A stretch of 64,000 nt of DNA from JAICNG01 sp035249985 (GTDB lineage Bacteria > Gemmatimonadota > Gemmatimonadetes > Gemmatimonadales > Gemmatimonadaceae): positions 1 to 64,000 of the forward strand of contig DATFFP010000034.1 in the NCBI GenBank assembly GCA_035249985.1, in the 5' to 3' direction. The position numbers were made by a program, and so were the translations under genes. The notes under the pieces were generated by a model, which made no database searches, was not told the DNA's origin, and was given only the letters and a program-made list of their open reading frames with translations. Within the stretch, counting starts at the first letter, position 1, and the number at the start of each line of letters is the position of its first letter. Below are positions 33,369 through 41,735 of the stretch, in pieces.

Positions 33369-33413
33369 CCTCGCGAAACCGCGAGGCATTATACGCCACG
33401 TCCCGGTTGTCAA
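33369..33413 (-). promoter_or_regulatory. Promoter with palindrome over the start site
   Basis: On the minus strand TTGACA (33413-33408) and TATAAT (33393-33388) are both perfect but only 14 bases apart. Just downstream CCTCGCG-AAAC-CGCGAGG (33369-33386) is a perfect 7-base palindrome that covers the expected transcription start and the Shine-Dalgarno. It is a likely operator; the short spacer suggests an unusual or regulated promoter. Confidence 0.6.
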
Positions 33414-33691
33414 TAGTAATCCCGTCATTGCGCTGGCTTCGCCGGTCTTGGGATGACCGAACGCGGCGAGCCTGATGGCTCCAGCGTGCGTTGCCAGCCA
33501 ACCATCGAATGCCCACCCCACTCGGCGGAGCCACGCCGCCGCGTTTGGGGCGTCGGATCCCTGGATCCACGGTGAATGCCGCGGACGCCAGTGTGAGCGT
33601 TCCGGCCTTGGGTCATCTTCGGCGGTTCCGAGGGCTGTGGGTGGTGCCGTGCGGGAGGAACGAGCGCGGTCCTGTCAGGTGCAACGGCATG
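33414..33691. other. Intergenic stretch, possible attC remnant
   Basis: No gene is supported. Near 33671-33697 the sequence CCTGTCAGGTGCAAC, next to GCATGCTAGCC, resembles the first arm of the attC-like sites and overlaps the DinB stop codon; the second arm is not recognisable. Confidence 0.35.
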
Positions 33692-34258
33692 CTAGCCAGC
33701 GCCCCCAGCAAGCATTGAGCGCAGTCTTCGGATGCGCAGAAGGTGATGGTCGTCGTGCTCTGAATAGAACTGAGCGCAGTCGACGAGGCGCATCGGCACT
33801 TGAAGGCGTTCATGAAAAGCAGACGCCTGCTGAAGTTCTGGCGACGCCTTCGCGAGTGCATCAACAAGGAGAGAGCGACGATCCTTCAGTTCTCTGATGA
33901 TCTCCTTGATCGGTGACGCCTGGTGCTTCTTCGCCAGTTCCTGAAAGCGCGCACCCACGGCCGGAGAGTAGGTCTTCTTGCCCTTCTTCAAGTCATCCAG
34001 CCGTTCCTGCCACAACTCCTCCACGTCCGAGAGGTGCCCGATGTTCTGAGCGATGGACCACTTTCCCTCAACCTGCCGATGGGCGTCAGCATCATTCACG
34101 TCCAGGACAAGCGCTTCCAGTCGAGGCACCGTGCCGCGAAGTCGCTCGATGAAGTCGGCGAGCATCCATGGCGGATGGACAAAGCTGAACTTTCGTTCCG
34201 CCCACGGAGGACGGTCGAACTCTGACGCAACCTCAACTGTGCGACGCATCGGTTCCAT
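33692..34258 (-). CDS. DinB-like protein
   Basis: 188 residues from ATG 34258 (ATG 34249 possible). Helical bundle with GKWSIAQNIGHLSDVEELW and YSEHDDHHLLRIRRL, giving the His ligands of the DinB metal site. It is distant from the DinB gene at 17776-18258. The stop codon lies inside an attC-like first box, so it may have entered as a cassette. Confidence 0.85.
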   Translation of the reverse strand: MEPMRRTVEVASEFDRPPWAERKFSFVHPPWMLADFIERLRGTVPRLEALVLDVNDADAHRQVEGKWSIAQNIGHLSDVEELWQERLDDLKKGKKTYSPAVGARFQELAKKHQASPIKEIIRELKDRRSLLVDALAKASPELQQASAFHERLQVPMRLVDCAQFYSEHDDHHLLRIRRLRSMLAGGAG

Positions 34259-34528
34259 ATCGATCGCCTGGCTAACGCGCCGGAGTTTAGCTGCGGGCGC
34301 AGCTCGACAGGCGCGACTGAGTGTAAGTAACGATGGACCGGCCAAGCGCTCAACCCAACGATTGGAACGCCCGTCAGCTACAACTCCTCGTCAGATGGCA
34401 GCCGCGACGCATCTCGCACGATCGGATTCATTCGCCGACTGGCGGCGTATCGAACAGCGTCTGGGATGCGACTTCGTCCTCGACCACCCGAACGCGCGAT
34501 CGACCTTCTACTAACTGAATTAGGAGAC

Positions 34529-34790
34529 GGATGATACTGCCTCATCTCGCAGAATCCGCTCCCTTCTGCGCGCCCTTCGCTGAGGCGACGCGTTGAACGA
34601 CGACATGGGGGCGGAGTTCCGCCTTCACATGGATCTGCGCGCCCGGCCCTGCGAGCCGGCTTTTCCAGGTTGTGGGCGGTGCGGTCATCTTCGCCGTCTT
34701 CGCGATCCGCGTGCCTAACGCGATCGCCAGCGGACTCTCCGGCGGGTCGAGCGTTGGCATTGCCAACGCGCTTCGCCCGACGAGTTGACG
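34529..34790 (+). pseudogene. Relic of an ADOP-type ABC permease gene
   Basis: An ATG at 34529 follows TTAGGAGACGG, like the RBS/operator of the intact gene downstream. The opening frame stops at 34592; the continuing frame from TTG 34593 reads LNDDMGAEFRLHMDLRA, nearly the same as NAEMNEEFRLHMELRA of the intact permease at 35342. Most of the remaining gene is missing; a hydrophobic stretch follows in another frame. This is a decayed second copy. Confidence 0.6.
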
Positions 34791-34859
34791 CGTTGGTCGT
34801 CTCGAGACCTGCCCATGGGGCCGATAGCTGCCTTGGGAACGAACACTCCCCTTGACAGC

Positions 34860-34891
34860 TTAGGAGAGACCGAACATCATCTCTCTCCTAA
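34860..34891. promoter_or_regulatory. PadR operator upstream of padR
   Basis: TTAGGAGAGA (34860-34869) and TCTCTCCTAA (34882-34891) form a perfect 10-base inverted repeat with a 12-base spacer, 19 bases before the padR start. The arrangement is that of PadR autoregulatory operators, and a related half site recurs before the permease gene. Confidence 0.75.
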
Positions 34892-34909
34892 TCACAATAG
34901 GAGAAGGCT

Positions 34910-35251
34910 GTGGCTGACCAGGCAGGGCTCCTCCCCGGCACCCTCGACGTGCTCATCCTGAAAGCCGTCTCGCTCGGCAGATTGCACGGTTACGGGGTGC
35001 TGTTGCGCATCGAGCAGATCTCCGGCGGCGCGCTCCAGATCCAGCAGGGCGCGCTGTATCCCGCGCTCTACCGCCTGGAGCACCAGGGGCTGATCGCCGG
35101 CGAGTGGGGCACCTCGGACAACAACCGCAAGGCCAAGTACTACCGACTCACCACCGCCGGGCGGAAGCGGCTCGGCGAGGAGACGGCGAGTTGGAATCGT
35201 CTGGCTCAGGCCATCGCACGGGCGCTAGCAGCAACGCCCCAGGAAATCTGA
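34910..35251 (+). CDS. PadR-family transcriptional regulator
   Basis: 113 residues from GTG 34910 with TAGGAG upstream. LLPGTLDVLILKAVSLGRLHGYGVLLRIEQ is the N-terminal winged-helix start; QQGALYPALYRLEHQGLI is the recognition helix, and the C-terminus is a short dimerisation helix, as in PadR subfamily 2. It almost certainly controls itself and the adjacent ADOP permease through the inverted repeats at 34860 and 35310. Confidence 0.93.
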   Translation: MADQAGLLPGTLDVLILKAVSLGRLHGYGVLLRIEQISGGALQIQQGALYPALYRLEHQGLIAGEWGTSDNNRKAKYYRLTTAGRKRLGEETASWNRLAQAIARALAATPQEI

Positions 35252-35309
35252 CGCCCGGGATGGGACAGGAATGCCCGCTGACACTTGTTTGCCCGCATCC
35301 GTTGTTCTC

Positions 35310-35330
35310 CTCCTTAGATGATTAGGAGAG
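35310..35330. promoter_or_regulatory. Second PadR operator, before the permease gene
   Basis: CTCCT (35310-35314) and AGGAG (35324-35328) form an inverted repeat, and TTAGGAGAG (35322-35330) repeats the half site of the padR operator exactly. It sits 12 bases before the permease ATG and also supplies its Shine-Dalgarno, so repressor binding and ribosome binding share sequence. Confidence 0.65.
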
Positions 35331-35341
35331 AGGCGTAGCTG

Positions 35342-38047
35342 ATGTTCTCAGAAATCATCGCGCGCGCGCGTTCGCTCTGGCGAGGTGTCCGCCGGACGGA
35401 GGCCGTCAACGCGGAGATGAACGAGGAGTTCCGGCTGCACATGGAGCTGCGCGCCGCGGATCTCGTGCGTTCCGGCATGTCGTCGGCCGAGGCCGCGCGT
35501 CAGGCGCGGCTCGAGTTCGGCAGCGCGGAACACTATAAGGATGTGGGACGGGAGGCTCGCGGTCTGCGGGCATTCGATAGTCTGCGGTTCTCGGTGCTCG
35601 ACCTCAAGCTCGGCGGACGCATGCTCGTCAAGCATCCGGCTCTCACCGTGGTCGCAACGATTGCGGTAGCGTTCGCGATCGCGGTCGGCACCGTCGGGTT
35701 CGAGATCGCGCGGCAGGCACTCTGGCCGACGATTCCCCTTCCGGACGGCGACGCGATCGTTGCGTTGCGGAACTGGAATGTCGCCGACAATGCGTCGGTC
35801 CCCGCATCGCGCCGTGATTACGAGCTGTGGCGCAACGGTCTCAGCACGATCACCGATCTGAGCGCCGTCCAGGTGGAAGAACGCAGCATCGCCGTCGGCG
35901 CCGGCCCCGGTCAGCCGGACACCGTCGCCAACGTGACCGCGTCGACCTTTGCGCTGACGGGCGTTCCGGCGTTCATGGGACGCACGCTGCTGGAAGCCGA
36001 TGAACGGGGCGGCGCAGAAGATGTCGTGGTGGTCGGATACGACTTCTGGAAAAACAAGCTGGACGGCGCGGCCGACGCCGTCGGCCGCGTCATTCGCATC
36101 AGCGGCACGCCTGTCACGATCGTCGGCGTGATGCCGCGCGGCTACGGGTTCCCACAGCGGAACGGCGTCTGGCGACCGTTGCATCTCGAGCGGCTTCCCG
36201 AGGCATCGCCGAGCCTGAAGTATGTCTTTGGACGGTTGGCGCCTGGCCGTACTCGCGAGGCAGCGACCGCCCAGGTGGCGACGATCGGCGCCCGCGCAGC
36301 GACGATGTTCCCGGAGACGCGCAAGAATGTGCGCCTGCAGGTCCTCTCGCTGCCCGACGCTGTCAGTGATTTGCCAGAAGCGGCGGCGTTGGGTCTGGCG
36401 TCGATCAACGTGTTCGTCGTGCTGTTGGGCGCGCTGTTGTGCGGCAACGTCGCAATGTTGTTGTTCGCCCGCGCCGTCAGTCGAGAGCGGGAGCTGCTGG
36501 TTCGCGCCGCACTCGGCGCCAGCCGCGGGCGCCTCATCATGCAACTCTTTGCCGAGGCGCTCGTGCTTTGCGTCGTTGGCGCGGTTGTTGGTCTGATGGT
36601 TGCGCGCTTCGTGCTCGCGCGGACCTGGACGATGATCGAAGGGCAAACGGGTCCGCTGCCGTTCTATATCGACACTTCGGTTTCGTTGACCGCGATTCTG
36701 TATGCCGCTCTGCTGACATTGTTCGCGGCGGCGATCGCCGGCTTTGTTCCCGCCTTAAAAGTGACGTCGGGTAGTGCTGGTGCCAGGCTCCGAGCTGCGT
36801 CGGGCGGCGGCGGCGGGTTGCAGTTCGGCGGCGTGTGGACCGTGGTCATCGTCGCGCAGATTGCGCTCACGACCCTGCTTCCGTGGCCGCTGCTCGGCTT
36901 GGGAGGGAGCTTGCGAAAAGACACGCCCGCGGGATTCCCGGCCGAGTCATTTCTCACGGCCACTCTCGAATTGGATCGCCTTGACGGCATCGCGGCGAGT
37001 GGAGACACGGTGCCGGCGGTGCGTGCGGCGCGGCTCGAGGCACGGTACCGCGCGCTCGCCGACCGGCTCCGACAGGACCCGGGCGTACTGGACGTCACGT
37101 ACGCCGATCAGATGCCGCAGCTGACTGACGGGCGGCACTTCATCAAGCTCGACCCGGGACCGGCCGCTGAGCAGAGTGAACGCTGTACGGCGGGCTACCA
37201 CTGCGTCGGGTTCGTGTCCGTCGATCCGCGATTCTTCGACGTGGTCGGTGCGCCCGTGGTCCACGGCCGGGAGTTGACGACGGCTGACGCGGAGCAACGG
37301 ACGCGTGTCGTGGTCGTGAACGAGACTTTCGTCCAGGAGATACTGAGCGGCCGAAATCCCATTGGCCGCCGGTTTCACTTCGCATCAACTGGCGAACCCA
37401 CTGCCGAATCGTGGTATGAAATCGTCGGTGTCGTGCCCGATCTCAGCGTAAGCGACAAGGGGACCTTCTACGGCCGTACTCGCATCTATCAGGCGACGCT
37501 GCCGGGTAAGGCCGCGCCGCTTCGAGTCGCCATTCGCGTTCGCGGCGATCCGCAGCGTTTCGCGGTGCGTCTTCGCGAGCTCGCGCAGGCGACCGATCCC
37601 GCGCTCCGCGTGATCGATCCGAAACCGCTGCCCCTTCTGGTGAGTCCCGATGCCGCGGGGATGTCGTACCTGTTCGAGCTCCTGCTCGGCCTGACGGGAG
37701 TGACGCTGATGTTGTCGCTCGCCGGTGTCTATGCGGTGACGGCCTTCGCCGTCGCCAGGCGGACGCGGGAGATTGGCGTGCGCGTCGCGCTCGGCGCGCG
37801 GCCGCTCGACGTGCTGACTGTCGTCTTCAAGCGCCCACTCGTTCAGATGGCCCTGGGCATTGGCGTAGGTGCAATCCTGGGGTTCGGTCTCGCTAACGAC
37901 GACCTGTCGGAGGTGCATCTCGATGTTTTGGGCAACGCGGCGGTCTTCGTGCTGTCGACGATCCTGTGCTGTGCACTCGCATGCATCGTCCCGACACGAC
38001 GGGCGCTTCGCATTCAGCCGACGGAGGCATTGAAGGACGAGGGTTGA
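35342..38047 (+). CDS. ADOP-family ABC transporter permease (FtsX/MacB type)
   Basis: 901 residues. A short N-terminal ADOP domain (EEFRLHMELRAADLVRSGM, ARQARLEFG) precedes two MacB-PCD plus FtsX halves, with membrane helices near 95-120, 380-490 and 780-900. The second FtsX block ends in the usual RRALRIQPTEALKDEG. No ATPase is encoded nearby, as is normal for these orphan duplicated permeases. It is paired with PadR; the exported substrate is unknown. Confidence 0.93.
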   Translation: MFSEIIARARSLWRGVRRTEAVNAEMNEEFRLHMELRAADLVRSGMSSAEAARQARLEFGSAEHYKDVGREARGLRAFDSLRFSVLDLKLGGRMLVKHPALTVVATIAVAFAIAVGTVGFEIARQALWPTIPLPDGDAIVALRNWNVADNASVPASRRDYELWRNGLSTITDLSAVQVEERSIAVGAGPGQPDTVANVTASTFALTGVPAFMGRTLLEADERGGAEDVVVVGYDFWKNKLDGAADAVGRVIRISGTPVTIVGVMPRGYGFPQRNGVWRPLHLERLPEASPSLKYVFGRLAPGRTREAATAQVATIGARAATMFPETRKNVRLQVLSLPDAVSDLPEAAALGLASINVFVVLLGALLCGNVAMLLFARAVSRERELLVRAALGASRGRLIMQLFAEALVLCVVGAVVGLMVARFVLARTWTMIEGQTGPLPFYIDTSVSLTAILYAALLTLFAAAIAGFVPALKVTSGSAGARLRAASGGGGGLQFGGVWTVVIVAQIALTTLLPWPLLGLGGSLRKDTPAGFPAESFLTATLELDRLDGIAASGDTVPAVRAARLEARYRALADRLRQDPGVLDVTYADQMPQLTDGRHFIKLDPGPAAEQSERCTAGYHCVGFVSVDPRFFDVVGAPVVHGRELTTADAEQRTRVVVVNETFVQEILSGRNPIGRRFHFASTGEPTAESWYEIVGVVPDLSVSDKGTFYGRTRIYQATLPGKAAPLRVAIRVRGDPQRFAVRLRELAQATDPALRVIDPKPLPLLVSPDAAGMSYLFELLLGLTGVTLMLSLAGVYAVTAFAVARRTREIGVRVALGARPLDVLTVVFKRPLVQMALGIGVGAILGFGLANDDLSEVHLDVLGNAAVFVLSTILCCALACIVPTRRALRIQPTEALKDEG

Positions 38048-38258
38048 GCTCACGACCTACGTCCCGCGGTGTGTCGCGAACAGGGGTCCCATCCTCATCA
38101 TCGGACACTATCACGCGAGTTCCGACGCCCGCGCAGCTAGACCCCGCGTACCAAAGTATTCCCAAGCGAAACGCTGCGTGCAGTGATGGAATAACAGAAA
38201 ACGCAGCCTTTCATCGCACGCCGCCCTTAACACGCCCAACCGGCCTCAACGCCCAACC

Positions 38259-41200
38259 CTACCGCTTCTGCGCCGCCGCTTCCCGCCGCGCCAATGCCTT
38301 GTAATACTCCTCCACCATCTTCCGATACTCCGCCGGCACGTCCGACGTCCCGCCGAGTAATGGCCGGTCCGTCAGGTCGCCCTCCATCGCACGCCGCAGC
38401 GCGAACTCGAATCCCTTGAACCCCTCGACGACCGCGCTCTGCAACCGCTGCAGCTCCTCCGCATCGCTGTACACACGCGCCGATTCCAACGCACGGAGCT
38501 GCGCGATCATCCGATCCAGCTGCGACACATCCACCCCTTCACGCGACAGCTCCCGCCGCAGCGCCTCAGCGTCCGCACGCCGCTCGCGATACTCGCGCGA
38601 GAACTGACGGATCTGCTCCGGCGTCAGGTTGCGTCCACCGCCCACGCGCGCACCCTGCCCACCGCCTGACGAGGCCGTCGGATTCCCCGCACGGCCGCCC
38701 TCACCCTGTTGGCCTTGTTGCCCTGTCTGCCCGCCTTGCCCCTGTTCCCCCTGCTGTCCCTCCTGCCCCCGAGGACCCTGAGGACCCTGAGGACCCTGAG
38801 GACCCTGAGGACCCTGAGGACCCTGAGAACCCTCCGCTTCCCGCGCCCTCTCCTCCAACGACTCCAGCCCACGCGCGATATCACGCGCCTGGTCCAGCGC
38901 TCGGCCCGCCCGCCGCTCACTCGGCTCGCGCACGGCGCCCGCCGCCTCCTCGATCCGCTTCTTCACATCCTCCACCGAGCTGCCGATCTGCTCCTCCATG
39001 CTGCGCGCGTACTCCGGCGAGCCACCCTGCACCACGCCCTTCGAGAAGAGAATCCGCTCGCGCAGACGCGTCTCGCGAATCGCGTTCGCCGCTTCCTGCA
39101 GCTTGCGCGACGCCTCACGCTGCTCGCGCCGAGCCTCCGCCGACATGCGATCCAGGCGCGACTCAATGTCCGCTACCTCGTTCGCCATCGCGTCCTTTCG
39201 CTGCATGAGACGCGTCGATGCTCCGAGCTCACGATTGTCACCCGCACGCAATTCCTCGACATCCTTCGCCACGTCGCGCTGCTCCTCGGCGAGACGCTCC
39301 GCGCGCTGCACGAGATCACGCGCGTCGCGCTCCAGCCGCGACGTTCTTCCTTCGTCCAGTCGACGACGCGCCTCCTCAAGACGACGCAGCGCCGCGGCCG
39401 CCTCGGCCGTCGATTGATCGCCCTGACCAGTTGCCGAACGCCGCATCGCGTTCGCGGCATCCCGAAGCCGGCGCGCTGCCTCGTCCATCTGCTGCGATGA
39501 CTGCTCGCGTGCCAGACGCTCGAGCTGACGCGCCAGCTCCTCCGTCTCCTGTGCCAGCTGCCGCTGCGATCCACCACCGGTCCCCGAGCGGGACATCTGC
39601 TCCGCACGCGCCCGCATGCGCTCGGCTTCCTGCTGCTGACGGGCCGCGAGCTGCCGAAGACGCTCGAGCGCCTCGTCGACGCTGCGGTCCGCCTGCTCCC
39701 GCTCGCCACGCTCCACCTGCTCGTACTGATTCCGCAGCTTGTCGTTCTCCAGCTCGAAGAGATCGGCCAGATCCTCGGCGTTCGGCTGCTCGCCACCGCC
39801 GCCGCCGCCGGGCTGCCCGTCGAAGCTCACCTGCACTTCGCGATAGGCTGCCTCCGCGCGCTGCAGATGCTGCAGCGCCTTCTGCTCGTGAGGCAGCGCT
39901 TCGCTCGCCTCGCGCCGCGCCAGGCGCTCTTCCGCGTCCTTCATCGCCGCGATCGCCTGCGGCAGCTCGGCCGCGATCTTCTCCATCGTCGAGTCCGCAC
40001 CCAGCACGCCGCGCTGCTGCAGCCGCTGCTCGAGGGTCGCCACCTGCTCGCGCAGCCGTCCCTGCGAGAGGAGAATCGTCGAGATGTTCTCGCGCGTCTC
40101 CTTGTCCGACGTCGCCGCCCGATCACGCACGGTCTTGAACGTCGCGGCGATGATCTCACGTTGCCGCTGCGAAAGGGCGCCCGCTGCCGCATCACCACGC
40201 GAGCTTCCCGCGCCGCCTGCCTGCTCCGACTGACGATACTCGCGGTTGAACGGACGAATCTCCAGGAAGTAGATGTCGGTCGTCGCGGTCTTCGCGCCGG
40301 CGCGATCGGCGTCGGTCGCACGCGCGAAGTACGAGATCACGTCGCCAGGCTCGAGCGTCATCTCCTCCAGGTACAGGGTGTGCCCCGCCGAGACGTCCTT
40401 CAGCCCGCGGCCGCCATGCAGCGATACCTTCTTCTGCTCGCCTCCATTCACCGAGTACACGAGCTCGAGTCGCTGCACGCCGAAGTCATCCTCGGCCCGC
40501 GCTTCGATGAACACTTCCTCGAGCGATGACACCTTCGCGTCCCGCCCGGGCTTCGTGATCGAGACCGACGGCGCACCATCGTCCAGCATGTCGATCGCGT
40601 AGTCGAGCGACGCCGGAACGTATCGGCCGGCGGCGTCGGCCAGCTCCACCTTGTAAAACCCACTGCGCGACACGGTGATCTCTCCAGCAAGCTTGCCGCT
40701 ATCACCGGGCGCCAGCGGAATGGTGTCCTTGCCGTCGAGCACGATGCGACCTGCCGCCGTCGCGATCGTCGGCGTGATGTCGACGGTCACCTTCGTCGCG
40801 CGCACGGCGGCGATGTCACCGCCGTCCTCCACGCGATGCGGAGCCAGGCGCGTGTAATCGGGATATCGGTATTCCAGATCGATCTGCTTCACGGAGGGAA
40901 GATCCGCGACGGAGATGCGGAACGCCGGCGACCGCACCGGCCCGGCCTCGACGTAATACTCCGTCTGCTGATCGACGTCGAACAGCCGAATGGTGAATCG
41001 TGCCGAGTCGGCGCCGCGTGGCATCGCGATGCGCTCCGCGTCGCCGGTGCCGCGTGTCGCCACGAGCGTCACCTCCTCGGCGTCGAAGCCGCCGAGGTGC
41101 GCGTGAACCTCGAGGTCGCCGCCCCGCGGAATCGTCGTGTCACCGGGCGCGACCTGCACCGTGTACGGCATCGCCGCTTCCGCGGAACGCCACGGGGCGA

Positions 41201-41735
41201 ACAGTGCGCGCGCGCCGTGACGCAGGAACGCCGGACCGGCGAGGATCAACACGGTGACCGCGAGCAGCACCGCGCCAAGCACCGCGGATCCACGTTGCAG
41301 CTCGCGTCGCTCGACACGACGACCGCGCTCGACGGCCCGAAGGCGCGCCAGCGCCGCCGCGGCGACACCCTTCGCCAGCGCCTCCGAGTGAGGCGCTCGC
41401 ACCGGCCGCATCTCCCGCTGCTCCACGGCGCTCACGACCGCCGCGTCCAGGGTCGGCTCGTGCTCCTCGAGGTAGAGCGCGACACGCTGGTCGGGAACGC
41501 GCTTCACGAGCGGCCGGACGAGAAAGACCAGTGCGACGCCGAGGATGGCGACGTAGGCCATGACTCGCGCAACCAGAATCGATTGTGGAGTGAAGCCCAG
41601 TCGCTCCATGCCGAACGACGCGAGCAGGAGCATCACCGCCGTCACGCCAATGACCCACGTGAGGCCGCGAAGCGCCAGTCTCAGCCGCCAGCGGCGGCGA
41701 ACGTCGCGAATGACCGACCCAAGCTCGTCATGCAT
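38259..41735 (-). CDS. DUF4175 membrane protein with coiled coils and a collagen-like stretch
   Basis: About 1158 residues from ATG 41735, overlapping the upstream gene by eight bases. Two N-terminal helices (residues 25-75) and a third near 165 anchor it; an Ig-like periplasmic region (200-480) is followed by very long Gln/Arg/Glu-rich coiled coils (500-950). A Gly-Pro-Gln repeat and a Gly/Gln-rich segment lie near 970-1030. DUF4175 proteins accompany MoxR-BatA operons. A structural role for the complex is likely; its function is unknown. Confidence 0.9.
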   Translation of the reverse strand: MHDELGSVIRDVRRRWRLRLALRGLTWVIGVTAVMLLLASFGMERLGFTPQSILVARVMAYVAILGVALVFLVRPLVKRVPDQRVALYLEEHEPTLDAAVVSAVEQREMRPVRAPHSEALAKGVAAAALARLRAVERGRRVERRELQRGSAVLGAVLLAVTVLILAGPAFLRHGARALFAPWRSAEAAMPYTVQVAPGDTTIPRGGDLEVHAHLGGFDAEEVTLVATRGTGDAERIAMPRGADSARFTIRLFDVDQQTEYYVEAGPVRSPAFRISVADLPSVKQIDLEYRYPDYTRLAPHRVEDGGDIAAVRATKVTVDITPTIATAAGRIVLDGKDTIPLAPGDSGKLAGEITVSRSGFYKVELADAAGRYVPASLDYAIDMLDDGAPSVSITKPGRDAKVSSLEEVFIEARAEDDFGVQRLELVYSVNGGEQKKVSLHGGRGLKDVSAGHTLYLEEMTLEPGDVISYFARATDADRAGAKTATTDIYFLEIRPFNREYRQSEQAGGAGSSRGDAAAGALSQRQREIIAATFKTVRDRAATSDKETRENISTILLSQGRLREQVATLEQRLQQRGVLGADSTMEKIAAELPQAIAAMKDAEERLARREASEALPHEQKALQHLQRAEAAYREVQVSFDGQPGGGGGGEQPNAEDLADLFELENDKLRNQYEQVERGEREQADRSVDEALERLRQLAARQQQEAERMRARAEQMSRSGTGGGSQRQLAQETEELARQLERLAREQSSQQMDEAARRLRDAANAMRRSATGQGDQSTAEAAAALRRLEEARRRLDEGRTSRLERDARDLVQRAERLAEEQRDVAKDVEELRAGDNRELGASTRLMQRKDAMANEVADIESRLDRMSAEARREQREASRKLQEAANAIRETRLRERILFSKGVVQGGSPEYARSMEEQIGSSVEDVKKRIEEAAGAVREPSERRAGRALDQARDIARGLESLEERAREAEGSQGPQGPQGPQGPQGPQGPRGQEGQQGEQGQGGQTGQQGQQGEGGRAGNPTASSGGGQGARVGGGRNLTPEQIRQFSREYRERRADAEALRRELSREGVDVSQLDRMIAQLRALESARVYSDAEELQRLQSAVVEGFKGFEFALRRAMEGDLTDRPLLGGTSDVPAEYRKMVEEYYKALARREAAAQKR
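38771..38826. repeat. Nine-base tandem repeat encoding Gly-Pro-Gln
   Basis: Six near-identical copies of AGGACCCTG (CAGGGTCCT on the coding strand) lie within the DUF4175 gene and encode (Gly-Pro-Gln)n. The near identity of the copies points to recent slippage expansion. The flanking codons continue a Gly-rich collagen-like pattern. Confidence 0.9.

Noticed and set aside
34360..34515. Open frame tail ending with DHPNARSTFY as a real gene
   Set aside because: It reads smoothly only for about 40 codons, has no start or RBS, and its upstream part is antisense to the DinB gene. It may be a remnant, but there is not enough to call one.
38048..38258. Gap after the ADOP permease checked for a small gene or RNA
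   Set aside because: No frame with a plausible start, no clear hairpin with a T-run and no tRNA-like fold was seen.
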